A stretch of 64,000 bases of DNA from Novosphingobium sp. CECT 9465 (GTDB lineage: Bacteria; Pseudomonadota; Alphaproteobacteria; Sphingomonadales; Sphingomonadaceae). This document shows, piece by piece, positions 17,479 to 26,808 of the stretch. The DNA lies in the NCBI RefSeq assembly GCF_920987055.1, contig NZ_CAKLBX010000001.1, forward strand, positions 3,334,501 through 3,398,500. The letters run 5' to 3'. Each line of letters begins with the position of its first letter. The first letter of the stretch is position 1. Made by a program: the position numbers and the translations under genes. The notes under the pieces were generated by a model. That model was not told the origin of the DNA, made no database searches, and saw only the letters and a list, made by a program, of their open reading frames with translations.

Positions 17479-18038
17479 CCGGGTTCACCTCTCCTTCCTA
17501 GGCCGTCGCCCATGCCCGCCGGGCTAGGATCGGCGTAAACGCCAGCAGGCATTTGCACCATCCGTCGAGGCTGGGCCACACGCCTAAATTGTGTTTTCGC
17601 GACCGATGCGAAGCTATGCATGAAGATTCACAGAGTCCATCGCGTACTTTGGAACCCGCTTCCAATCCCCCCCCCCAGATCATAATCCGTGCATTATCTT
17701 GATATACATTAATGATTGTACGAAATGCCCTCGCCTGCGCTGTCCGGAGCTGGCTGGATAGCCGGCGTATCCTTTTGGCCGGGCCTGCCCGCGCATAAAC
17801 CGTAGCTTTTGCCATTGGGTCAATCATTTGCACCCCGCGCGACATTTCAAAGCCCAGCGACCAGATTGGAGTGCGGGCCACCGTCTCGTCGGCTAACCTC
17901 CGCAAGGCGCACGGTACCGGCCCGCCTACTACAAACGGCAGACGCGACCGCACCCCTTGCGAATCCGGACACATAAAGCCATATCATGCATTATTTGGCG
18001 CGCAGCCAAATGCTTGGCGCCGAGTTTGGGAGAATACA
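17479..18038. promoter_or_regulatory. Divergent control region between the catabolic run and the diiron gene
   Basis: These 560 bp hold no convincing gene. The region has an AT-rich stretch at about 17680-17722 (inside it CATTAATG, a perfect palindrome), a run of ten C at 17667-17676, and an inverted repeat ATTTGGC-5-GCCAAAT at 17993-18011, 28 bp before the diiron gene. That repeat is a good candidate operator for the TetR regulator coded just downstream. The AT-rich patch probably includes promoters for the leftward operon. Confidence 0.5.
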
Positions 18039-18878
18039 ATGAAAGTCCGCGCCCTTGAAGCCGACTTCACCGAAATCGGTCCGCGCTGGGCCGAAAACCG
18101 TGAATTTGCGCAGCTTTACAACGCAGCGTCGATCTGCCCGGCCTATCTCGAACCGTTTCTGGTCAAGGTGATGATCGAGGCGCGCAAGAGGCTGCGGCCG
18201 GATCAGAGCGTAATCGACGAGCAGATTCGCCTGTTTAACCTTCAGGAAATGCAGCACTGCAAGCAGCATATGGCGTTCAACAAGATGCTGTTCGCTCACT
18301 ATCCCGAGATCGAGCCGATGGCAAAGGCCTACGAGGCGGACTACAACCGCTTCCTCAAGACCCGGTCGCTGCAGGCCAACGTGGCCTACTGCGAGGGCTT
18401 CGAGGCGATGAGTGCCATCCCCACGACCTGTTTCTTCGAGGATTTCGACGAGCTGTGGGCAGGTGCGGACCCGCGCGCCGAAGCTCTTTGGAAGTGGCAT
18501 TTGGCCGAGGAATATGAGCACCGCGAAGTGGTTCATTCAGTCTACACGGCACTTTATGGGCGGGGACCAGTGGCCTATTTCGTCAGGATCTATGGCTTCT
18601 TTTTCGCTACTGCACATATCTTGTCTAACATCAACAAGATCGGCAAGTATTTGCTGGCGCGCGAGCGCGAAGGCATGACTGCGGAGCAGCTCGCAGCGTC
18701 CAAGGCCCGTGAGAAGCAGGTGACCAAATTGGCGAGCAAGCATTTCTTCAGGCATCTCCGGGCGATCCTCTCGCCATGGTACGATCCCGCCAAACGCCAG
18801 CCGCCGCGCGGGGTCAGCGAAGTGCTGGCGCGCGACAATGCGCCGGTGCCGATCGTGACGCGACCCGCGCTGGCCTGA
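18039..18878 (+). CDS. Ferritin-like diiron protein (predicted metal-dependent hydrolase family, PF10118)
   Basis: A 279-residue helical protein. Glu/His sets at EMQHCKQH (residues 70-77) and EEYEHREV (157-164), with other acids nearby, are what the COG3687/PF10118 family uses to bind two metals. GGGAGA lies 5 nt before the ATG at 18039; the in-frame ATG 168 bp upstream has no such signal. The family is poorly characterised. Its place between the oxygenase operon and a TetR regulator suggests an oxidative or hydrolytic step in the same pathway. A hydrophobic stretch (VRIYGFFFATAHIL, about 182-195) may be a buried helix. Confidence 0.85.
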   Translation: MKVRALEADFTEIGPRWAENREFAQLYNAASICPAYLEPFLVKVMIEARKRLRPDQSVIDEQIRLFNLQEMQHCKQHMAFNKMLFAHYPEIEPMAKAYEADYNRFLKTRSLQANVAYCEGFEAMSAIPTTCFFEDFDELWAGADPRAEALWKWHLAEEYEHREVVHSVYTALYGRGPVAYFVRIYGFFFATAHILSNINKIGKYLLAREREGMTAEQLAASKAREKQVTKLASKHFFRHLRAILSPWYDPAKRQPPRGVSEVLARDNAPVPIVTRPALA

Positions 18879-18967
18879 TCGGATCGGGAAGCACCGGCTG
18901 GCACGCGCCACATCTGATCCTGCGCCGGGATCCCGGATTCATCTTTGCCTCATTCGGGAAATGTCCG

Positions 18968-19648
18968 ATGTCTACGTCCGAAGCCTTGCCTGAAAGCTTG
19001 TTGGGCCCAACCGAATCTATAGGTCCGTCGGCCGACAACGAAACCTCGGTCGACCGGATTGTGACGGCTGCGCTGTCTGAATTCGCGCGTTTTGGCTTCG
19101 AAGCCGTGACAATGCAGCAAATCGCCCGCGCCGCAGGCGTAAGCACCAAGCTAGTTTATCACTACTTCGGGCGGAAGGAGACGCTCTATTTTGAGGCGCT
19201 GTTTCTGATGGCGCGCAGGTTCTTCGAAAAATTCGAATATCCTCCATTTGAATCCGGAGATCCCGTATCGGCTATCCGCCAGTTTGCCTTGCGCTATGCC
19301 GATTTCTATCTCGCAAATCCGCAGACAGGCCGCCTGATCCTGGATCAGGTGGTACGCGGCGGGCAGCAAATCCGGCGCAGTCGCTCACTCGAACGGCGGC
19401 GGGAAGACGATCTGCTCGAGCCATTGCGGCAGGTGTTAGGCGCGGGCGTCGCACGGGGTGAGTTCCGTCCAGACCTGTCCGCCGAAGGGTTGTTCTTCCA
19501 CGCCCTGATTGTCACCATTGGCTATTCGACCATGTCTAGCCTGCTGGGGCCGCTGCATCTTGGAATCCCGGATTTGGAGAATGCTGCGAACACGCGAGAT
19601 GTTGTTGCCGACGCTATCGTTGCCTTCGTAAGGAGTGTGCCTGCCTAA
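18968..19648 (+). CDS. TetR-family transcriptional regulator
   Basis: A 226-residue regulator. The N-terminal HTH covers residues 32-75 (MQQIARAAGVSTKLVYHYFGRKETLY), the signature TetR DNA-binding region. The C-terminal ligand domain includes a TetR_C-like stretch with QTGRLILDQ. It follows the diiron gene by 89 bp on the same strand and is likely co-transcribed. The probable targets are its own promoter region (inverted repeat at 17993-18011) and the divergent oxygenase operon; the ligand is unknown. The first 30 residues before the HTH are disordered and variable. Confidence 0.9.
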   Translation: MSTSEALPESLLGPTESIGPSADNETSVDRIVTAALSEFARFGFEAVTMQQIARAAGVSTKLVYHYFGRKETLYFEALFLMARRFFEKFEYPPFESGDPVSAIRQFALRYADFYLANPQTGRLILDQVVRGGQQIRRSRSLERRREDDLLEPLRQVLGAGVARGEFRPDLSAEGLFFHALIVTIGYSTMSSLLGPLHLGIPDLENAANTRDVVADAIVAFVRSVPA

Positions 19649-19820
19649 GTCACCATGTTGACCGGCACGCTGAGTTCCTATAAAGTCAAAATCACTGGAA
19701 GCGCCCACACGATTGCTGCCGTTTTTTGGTCCTGTTTTGAGCAGCGAAGCATCTGAGAATTCGGCTCAACCGGATGTAGCCTCGGGGCATGCTGGCTGCG
19801 CAGCGCGTCGCTGCCCAGTG

Positions 19821-20560
19821 CTACAACCCATTTGCCAAGGGGCACTGACGCAATACCGAGGCGGTTGCCTGTCCGAGATTGGATTCGATAAAGGCAACCA
19901 CCTTGTCGTGGCTTTCCTGCCAGAGCGCGACAGCCTCTTCGACCTTGCGGTCGATCACGGCATCTAGGAACTTTCGATAGTCTTCGCTGAGTCGTCGCTC
20001 ATAACGGGCGAGTTCGCGGAACGTGTGACGATACCGCATTTGTTGGGCATAGAGCTGCGATCAAGCGCGAAGCAGCCACCGGTTCTCGCACTTCGAGAAC
20101 AAAATACGTTGAAAATCCTCGCGATGGCACACATAGTCATCCATGCTCATCTCGTCCTCCCCCACTTGGCCCAGCACCCGCGAGGAAATATGGTAGCCTG
20201 AGAGCAGCGCCCCCTCCCAAGCAAAATCGCTGCGGGCGATCGACGAACGCAATAGCGGCAATTCAATGGTAAGGCAGGCCTCGGCCAGTTCGCGAAAGCC
20301 GTCTGCCGAGATCGGCACCGCACGAAAGCCGCTGTTACGCTCGATGGTAACCAGCCCCTCTGCCGCAAGACGGGACAGGCCCTCGCGCGCGGTAGCCTGG
20401 CTGATATTGAGATCGCGCTGAAGCTGAGCGATCTTGAGCCGCGAACATGGCTTCAATCGGCAGGAAATTAACCCGGCACGGATCTGTACATAAGCGCGAT
20501 GCTCTGGTCATGACCCTCTAACACCTCCGGACTGTCGGAATTCTCGACCAATGCATTCAT
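19821..20560 (-). pseudogene. GntR (FadR-type) regulator, inactivated
   Basis: Pieces in two frames encode a GntR protein. A start at 20560 (MNALVENSDSPEVLE) shifts frame near 20505-20515 into YVQIRAGLISCRLKPCSRLK, then the winged helix (LQRDLNISQATAREGLSRL) and FCD domain. An in-frame TGA at 20061-20063 interrupts after ENRWLLRA, and the same frame continues with SQLYAQQMRYRHTF to 19821. With a frameshift in front of the DNA-binding domain and a stop inside the effector domain, no working regulator can be made. It probably once controlled the neighbouring catabolic genes. Confidence 0.85.
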
Positions 20561-21206
20561 CCGTGCCTTGTCCCTGCTTTCCGAAGTTCCGCCGTGTGGC
20601 TCCGCGCCCGGGCCGGGACTTGCACCGCGCGCGCCGAATGTATGTGAAAACCTGTCGGACAATGCCTTAGCAACATCGCGACCGGCATTGTCAATTGCGC
20701 TCGGATTCCAACAGCATCGCCTCTTGGGGCGTGCAGTCATTGAGCGGACGCAAACGAGAGCATGTCGCCCGACTTGTCGAACTGCTGCTCGTCCGGACGG
20801 AAGCTCGCGAGACTGCTTGGCATATGGATTTTGCTGGGGCGACAAATTGGAATGACATTGCGACAACTTTGGCTACCATCAGGACGAACCGGTCCTTGAT
20901 CCTGCGGTACCTTCTGCAAACGGGGTGTCGAAAGTCAGTCCGATCCCACGAGGGGCTAAATGACACTCAGCGGCGACCCCTAGCGGCCGCAGATTGTGCT
21001 ACAGCGATGTCTTCGGGCGATGGCAAGTTGAAAGCGTGGCAGCAAGTCGGCGCCTATCGTGTGACATTGGCCACCAGCGCCACCCCTGCTTCGCTTCCGC
21101 GGTTGGAACCAGCAACCAATCAATTTTCTGGCAAACATGGACCATTTTCTGGCATGCCGGAACAAGAATGACGCGAGCCAACGCGCCTTGAGACGGGAGA
21201 TTACAG
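20561..21206. promoter_or_regulatory. Intergenic region upstream of the SDR-EthD pair, with paired direct repeats
   Basis: No coding sequence is recognised in these 646 bp. Two perfect copies of ATTTTCTGGCA lie at 21123-21133 and 21144-21154, 21 bp apart start to start (two helical turns), ending 52 bp before the SDR gene. This is the layout of a dimeric regulator site. The rest may be remnants of older genes. Confidence 0.45.
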
Positions 21207-22034
21207 ATGCGCAGATTCGACGGTCGTACCGCCATCGTCACGGGCGCAGCATCGGGTATCGGGGCGGCCACGGCGCGGCGCCTAGCCAGCGAAGGTGCTT
21301 CGGTGGTGGTAGCGGACATCAATTTGCCCGGTGCGGAAACGGTCGCACACGGCATCGGGGATGACGGCGGCATTGCCATCGCCGTGCGCATGGACCTTAA
21401 CGACGACGCCAGCATCAGTGCCATGGTGGCAACGACAGTGGACCACTTCGGCGGCCTGCGCGTTCTTCACAACAACGCCGCCGACATGCGCCCTTGGCAT
21501 CTCGACGAGGATATGGCCGTTGAATTTATGGACCCGGCCGTCTGGGACAGCATCTTCCATGCCAACACCCGCGGCACCATGCTGGCGACTAAGCATGCTC
21601 TGCCCGCACTGCTTGCGTCGGGCGATGCGGCCATCGTCAACACCAGTTCGGGGGCCAGTCTCACAGGTGATCTCTATCGTCCTGCCTACGGGGCCTCGAA
21701 GGCGGCGATCAACAATTTTACGATGTACGTGGCAACCCAGTACGGCAAGCGCGGCGTGCGCTGCAATGTCGTTTCGCCGGGTATCGTTGTCACACCCGCG
21801 GCCTCCGAAGCCTGCGACGACGATCGCTATGCGATGTTGATGCGCCACGTGTTGAGCCCGAACATCGGACGGCCGGAAGATCTGGCGGGCGTGGTCGCCA
21901 TGCTGGCGTCGGATGACGGGCGATATATCAATGGTCAGATCATTTCGGTGGATGGCGGAATCCGCGCGCACTTTGCCCATGTAGCCGATGTCGAAGCGAC
22001 ATTTTGGCAGGATATGAAGGCGCGCCATGCCTGA
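21207..22034 (+). CDS. Short-chain dehydrogenase/reductase
   Basis: A 275-residue classical SDR: TGAASGIG near residue 12, VADIN after beta-2 (NAD+ type), NNAAD near 90, Ser in NTSSGAS, YGASK near 168-172, SPG turn, and INGQIISVDGG. The C-terminal 20 residues (HVADVEATFWQDMKARHA) extend beyond the usual end. It is the first of two intact plus-strand genes and is followed 89 bp later by an EthD-domain protein, a common pairing in sphingomonad degradation clusters. Confidence 0.9.
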   Translation: MRRFDGRTAIVTGAASGIGAATARRLASEGASVVVADINLPGAETVAHGIGDDGGIAIAVRMDLNDDASISAMVATTVDHFGGLRVLHNNAADMRPWHLDEDMAVEFMDPAVWDSIFHANTRGTMLATKHALPALLASGDAAIVNTSSGASLTGDLYRPAYGASKAAINNFTMYVATQYGKRGVRCNVVSPGIVVTPAASEACDDDRYAMLMRHVLSPNIGRPEDLAGVVAMLASDDGRYINGQIISVDGGIRAHFAHVADVEATFWQDMKARHA

Positions 22035-22123
22035 CTGCGGAGGTAGCCAGCATCATATCAGTTGGGAGCTGCCTTTCGCTACCTAGCTTGTTCAGCAGAC
22101 ATCCGCCAGCAGAGGGTTTTCGC

Positions 22124-22849
22124 ATGTTCCGATTGACCACATTTCTTCGCCGCGCACCCGGCGTGAGCCGCGGGGATTTCGTTACTCAATGGACCGGAGC
22201 GCTGAGCGAGGCGATCATGGCCAACCCGCAGTTTCGCCGCTCCGTTCGCTCTTATGTGGTAAACCTGCCGTTCGACCATATTCCGGAAGAGTTTCTGTGG
22301 ATCGCCTGCAATGATTTCGACGGTGTAGCGGAATTGTGGTTCGATACTCTACCGGCAGCCGTTGTCACGGCGAACGCCATCTCAGCCGATCCCGCCGTGC
22401 AGGCTATCGCTTCGGGCATTATTGATATCGCGGCATGCGCAAGCTGGATCGGGCACGTTGTGGATGCGTTCGACAAGCCCGGAATAGCCGTCAAGCGGAT
22501 CGTCGCCGGGCAGCCTCGGCCCGATCTCAGTCTGGAGGCAGCGCAGGATTATTGGCTGCACGAACACTTGGCCTTCTTTTCGGGCTATAAGGAGTTCATG
22601 GCTTTCATACTGCGCTATCGGGCGATCTATGGCGTGCCCACGCAGGGCCTGCGCATCGCCAGCCATCGGTTGATGGCCATGTGTGCCGATGTGGGTTTCG
22701 CTTCGCTCCAGGATCTGTCGGATGCTTATCGCGAACCGCGCCATGCTGCCAACATGATGACCGACATCGTCAAATTTGGCGCGAGCGGCGGTGCAATAAC
22801 GTTCACCGCCGATAAGGTGAAAGTGCTGTCCGGCGCAGTCCTGGGCTAA
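22124..22849 (+). CDS. EthD-domain protein
   Basis: A 241-residue protein made of two dimeric alpha/beta-barrel (EthD-like) halves, the first from FRLTTFLRRAPGVSRGDFV and the second around LSLEAAQDYWLHEHLAFFSGY. Such proteins are found beside oxygenases and SDRs in degradation operons and often have no proven activity. An AGAGGG lies 7 nt before the ATG at 22124; the longer frame from 22004 overlaps the SDR and lacks such a signal. It may handle a ring-opened or hydroxylated intermediate. Confidence 0.75.
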   Translation: MFRLTTFLRRAPGVSRGDFVTQWTGALSEAIMANPQFRRSVRSYVVNLPFDHIPEEFLWIACNDFDGVAELWFDTLPAAVVTANAISADPAVQAIASGIIDIAACASWIGHVVDAFDKPGIAVKRIVAGQPRPDLSLEAAQDYWLHEHLAFFSGYKEFMAFILRYRAIYGVPTQGLRIASHRLMAMCADVGFASLQDLSDAYREPRHAANMMTDIVKFGASGGAITFTADKVKVLSGAVLG

Positions 22850-22935
22850 CGCGCGGCAAATTTTCCTCTCGCGAGGCAGCTGCCTTTCGGTCCGGTGCGA
22901 TCAAGAGCGTGTGCCTATCGCAGGGCAAGACATGA

Positions 22936-23270
22936 ACGACTGTCGGCGGGATCTTTCTCCCTCCGGCGATGCGTGGCGTAACGCAGCGCAATTGGATCGT
23001 GATGTCCCCGATGGCCTGGGTGGGCTGGCCCGGCGGGGTTCGGTCAGAAACGGCGGACGCCTATCATCTTCGTCGCGCCGGCATCGGCGGAGGCGTGATC
23101 ACCCTGCAGTCAAAAGCGCGCCCGAACTCAATGAGCGAATCGCGGCCGGCGAATTCGATCTTGCCGGGGCGGGTCACTCGCTGATCTCGGACCCGGCGTG
23201 GGCCGAAAAAGTGCGCGCGAACGGTGCGTTCCTGCCGTTCCATCCGCGCGTGCTCGCCACCATCGTATAA
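22936..23270 (+). pseudogene. NADH:flavin oxidoreductase (old yellow enzyme family), internally deleted
   Basis: One frame has the family N-terminus (RNWIVMSPMAWVGWPGG from about 22984, then SETADAYHLRRA). It breaks off near 23115. A second frame carries the family C-terminus (LNERIAAGEFDLAGAGHSLI, then DPAWAEKVR) and stops at 23270. Roughly 230 residues of the barrel are missing between them. The remnant shows that a flavin reductase was once part of the cluster. Confidence 0.75.
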
Positions 23271-23287
23271 CCAGCCAAGGGGAAGAG

Positions 23288-23832
23288 CGCGAGGGACGTC
23301 TGAAAGACAAGGTCATCCTGATCAATGGCGCTGGTTCGGGCATCGGCGCCGCCTGTGCGGCCGAATACGCGCGTGAAGGTGCCCGGGTGGTGGTGGGAAG
23401 CCAGAGCCGCTCGTCGGAGAAGGTCGCGGCCCAGATCGTGGCCTCGGGCGGCGATGCCAAGCCCTATTCCGCCGACATTTCCGACGAGGCGCAGGTCCGC
23501 GCGATGGTCGCGTTCACGCTCGAAACGTATGGCCGGATCGATGTGCTGCACAACAATGCGGCGATGACCGGGCCCGATATCATCACCCGCGACGTCGATG
23601 TGGTGAACATGGACGGCGACCTGTGGGACCGCACGATGGCGGTGAACGTCAAGGGGCCGATGTTCTGCGCCAAGCACGCGATTCCGCACATGATAGCCCA
23701 AGGCGGCGGCTCGGTGATCACCACCGGATCGCCCAAGGCGCTTCAGGGCGATCTCGCGCAGACGGCTTATGGCGCGTCGAAGGTGGCGGTCCACAACCTC
23801 ACAGAGGAGGCCTTGAGAATCTGGACAGGGTG
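23288..23832 (+). pseudogene. SDR, N-terminal part, cut by IS copy 2
   Basis: The frame reads RLKDKVILINGAGSGIG, NNAAM, Ser in TTGSPKALQ and YGASKVAVHNLT (residues 1 to about 168), then diverges for about a dozen codons and meets the IS at 23833. No ATG or GTG is found where the start should be (the codon before G-R-L-K is GAG), so translation is doubtful. The missing C-terminus may be the fragment at 4121-4201. Confidence 0.8.
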
Positions 23833-23887
23833 CTAAGAGGATTTTCTGCCTGACGGCGGCCAGAGTGGCCGCATGACAGGAGACGAA

Positions 23888-24202
23888 ATGAGCAGACGAC
23901 CCCGCCGGAACCACAGCCCGGCATTTAAGGCGAAGATGGCGCTTGCTGCCGTGAAGGGCGAGAAGACGCTGGCTGAGTTGGCGCAGCTGTTTGACGTCCA
24001 CCCGAACCAGATCACGATGTGGCGCAGCCAGTTGCTGGATGGCGCGGCGGGCGTGTTCGGAGCAGATAGCGCGGCGGATTCACCCGAGCCGGCAATCGAC
24101 GTGAAGACGCTGCACGCCAAGATCGGCGAGCTGACGCTGGCGAATGATTTTTTGGCCGGCGCGCTCGGGAAGGCCGGTCTGTTGCCGAGCGCAAAGCGAT
24201 GA
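23888..24202 (+). CDS. IS3-family transposase OrfA (copy 2)
   Basis: Identical in translation to the protein at 599-913, with the same AGGAG and ATGA overlap to orfB. See that entry for motifs. Confidence 0.88.
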   Translation: MSRRPRRNHSPAFKAKMALAAVKGEKTLAELAQLFDVHPNQITMWRSQLLDGAAGVFGADSAADSPEPAIDVKTLHAKIGELTLANDFLAGALGKAGLLPSAKR

Positions 24203-24568
24203 TCGATCGTTCGCATGACCTGCCAGTGACGCGGCAAGCGCGGGAGTTGGGGATCAGCCGGGGCAGCGTCTACTACCTGCCGCGGCCGGTTTCGGAGGCC
24301 GATCTGGCGATCATGCGGCGGATCGACGAGTTGCACCTCGAGCTACCGTTCGCCGGGAGCCGGATGCTGCGCGATCTGCTGCGGCAGGAAGGCATCGAGA
24401 TCGGCCGCCAACATGTTGCCACGCTGATGAAGAAGATGGCGATCGAGGCCATCTATCGCCGGCCGAACACGTCGAAGCCTGAGCCAGGTCACAAGATCTA
24501 CCCCTATCTGCTGCGCAAGCTGCCGATCGTGCGGCCCAACCAGGTCTGGGCAACCGACATCAGCTACA
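24199..24568 (+). CDS. IS3-family transposase OrfB, 5' exon (copy 2)
   Basis: Same as 910-1279: HTH_21-like region and the first catalytic Asp in WATDIS, cut by the intron at 24568/24569. Confidence 0.88.
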
Positions 24569-26808
24569 GTGCGCCTCGTCCCGGATGGTCCGGGGTGCAT
24601 ATGACTGGAATGCAAAGGAGAAAGGAGGAACTGAACGAATGCCTTGCCCTCTGCTGTGAGGGGGCATGAGCCCAAGCGGCGGTGACCTGCCGTCAACTGG
24701 CAGGGTGACGTAGCCCGCAGGTAAAGGGGATTGAGGCGAAGCCGTTACGCCGAGATGGTCCCCGAGGCTGTAGCGCTGGAAGGTTGAGGAACACGAACCG
24801 GTTAATCCGCATCCGAGGGCTGAAATGTCGCCTTCGCCTACACGGCTTAACAGGCGGAATGCTGATGATGGCGCCGGAGACGTATGTCGGCGACATCCGA
24901 ATGTGGCCGGAAATGTAGCCCGTCCGCATGGAGCCATGGAGAGAATGCAGCCAGGCCATGGCATCGGCATCGACTTGCGGGACGCAAGGACAAGGACTGC
25001 GACCGGCAGCCTCCCCAGCGCGCGAAAGTCCAGCATATGAACGAGGGAAGGCATGATGGAATGCCAAGGGAGTTGGCCCCGATGTCCACCGTGCTGGCGG
25101 AGTCCCCGTAGTAGTCCGCGACAGGGAAAGCCTGTCACATGGCGAAGGGGGACAGTTCAATCAGCTTGAAGTGCAAACTACCTGACCAAACGAGGTGAAG
25201 ACCTTTGATAATCAGCGAAATGCAGCACAAGCTCGCGACGTGGGCCGAGAGCGACCAGAACCGCAAGTTCGATCGCCTTCTCCGGCTCATTGCCGATCGG
25301 GCGTGGCTTGCCGAGGCGGCTCGGATCGTGCTGGCGTCGAGTGGCGCCAATACGCCGGGCATCGACGGAATGGACAAGCGACGGATGCAGGCCGTACTGG
25401 CAGAACAGCTGGCCAGTCTGCGAACGGACTTGCTGACGGGGAGTTATCACCCGCAGCCGGTCAGGCGAATCTATATCCCGAAAGCCAATGGCAAGAAACG
25501 ACCACTTGGTATCCCGACCCTGAAAGACCGCATCGTCCAGCGCGCGATGCTGATGGCCATGGAGCCGATCTGGGAAAGCGACTTCCATCGCCTCTCCTAC
25601 GGCTTCAGGCCGGAACGCAGCGTGCATCACGCTGTCCGGACCGTGAAGATACAGTTGCAGGATAGTGGTGCCGGAGCGCGGGGCCGCTGGATCATCGAAG
25701 GTGATCTGGCGAGCTACTTCGATACGGTCCACCACCGGCTTCTGCTTCGCTGCGTTCGGCGGCGAATCCGGGATGATCGGTTTGTTGATCTGCTCTGGCG
25801 ATTCCTGAAGGCGGGCCACGTCGACCGTGGCCTGTTCGTCGCCTCAAGCGAAGGTGTACCGCAAGGCGGCGTGCTGTCGCCGCTCCTGTCCAACATCATG
25901 CTCCATGAGTTTGATGCGTGGCTGGAGGCGAAATACCTGAGCGACAAGGCGCGAAAGGATCGCTGGGCATGGAACTTCGGCATCCAGCAGGGGCGCCCCA
26001 TCACGGTTCGCGAGAACCGGCAATGGAAACCTGCTGTCGCCTACTGCCGTTACGCCGATGACTTCGTTGTCATCGTCAAGGGCACCAAGGCACATGCCGA
26101 GGCCATCCGCGAGGAATGCCGGGCCTTTCTGGAAGACGACCTGAAGCTGACGTTGAATATGGACAAGAGCCATATCACCCACGTCGACGACGGGTTCGTG
26201 TTCCTCGGGCACCGGATTATCCGCAGGCGGGGATCGAGCGGACGCATGTCCGTGGTCTCAACGATACCCAAGGAGAAGGCCAAGACCTTCGCTCGCCGAT
26301 TGGTCGAGGCTCTCTCCGGCAATCATGAGGTTGCCGCGGTGGACATGATCGACGGTCTGAACCGCCAGCTGGCGGGATGGGCTGCGTTCTACAGGTTCAC
26401 CGACTTCACGGCGCGCACATTCCGGCGCATCGACACCGTCGTGTTCTGGAAAATGGCGCACTGGTTGGCGCAGAAGTACCGGTCCCGTATCAAGCCTTTG
26501 ATGCGTAAATGGTACCGCATGCCGGAAACCGGCCAATCGAAGACGTGGCTGGTCTACGGTCGAAGCAATCAGGGCAATGCCGTCGGCAAGGCGCTGCGAC
26601 GACTGGTCACAAGCCAGAAGATGCAGTTCCGGTGGCGGAATCCGGAGCGAAATCCCTACATCTATCGGGACGAGCTCCGAAACACCGTCACCTCCCGCTA
26701 TCGTGATGTCGCCATGGCCTTGGACCAAGGTTGAATAGAGAGCCGTATGCGCTGAAAGGTGCACGTACGGTTCGGGGAGGGGAAGCGCTTATGCGCTTCC
26801 TACTCCAC
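24569..26808 (+). mobile_element. Group II intron inside IS3 orfB (copy 2)
   Basis: Same 2,240-nt intron as 1280-3519, at the same exon junction. The EBS1 loop is at 24914-24919, domain V at 26740-26773 and the branch-point A at 26802. Presence at the same nucleotide in both IS copies means that the intron was already in the IS before duplication, or that each copy was invaded at the same target. Confidence 0.93.
25205..26734 (+). CDS. ltrA: Group II intron reverse transcriptase/maturase (copy 2)
   Basis: Identical in translation to 1916-3445 (509 residues, YADD active site, maturase X domain, no endonuclease domain). Either copy could supply the protein for splicing of both introns. Confidence 0.92.
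   Translation: MIISEMQHKLATWAESDQNRKFDRLLRLIADRAWLAEAARIVLASSGANTPGIDGMDKRRMQAVLAEQLASLRTDLLTGSYHPQPVRRIYIPKANGKKRPLGIPTLKDRIVQRAMLMAMEPIWESDFHRLSYGFRPERSVHHAVRTVKIQLQDSGAGARGRWIIEGDLASYFDTVHHRLLLRCVRRRIRDDRFVDLLWRFLKAGHVDRGLFVASSEGVPQGGVLSPLLSNIMLHEFDAWLEAKYLSDKARKDRWAWNFGIQQGRPITVRENRQWKPAVAYCRYADDFVVIVKGTKAHAEAIREECRAFLEDDLKLTLNMDKSHITHVDDGFVFLGHRIIRRRGSSGRMSVVSTIPKEKAKTFARRLVEALSGNHEVAAVDMIDGLNRQLAGWAAFYRFTDFTARTFRRIDTVVFWKMAHWLAQKYRSRIKPLMRKWYRMPETGQSKTWLVYGRSNQGNAVGKALRRLVTSQKMQFRWRNPERNPYIYRDELRNTVTSRYRDVAMALDQG

Noticed and set aside
17871-18038. Longer N-terminus for the diiron protein
   Set aside because: No ribosome site at 17871. GGGAGA stands before 18039, where the conserved protein begins.
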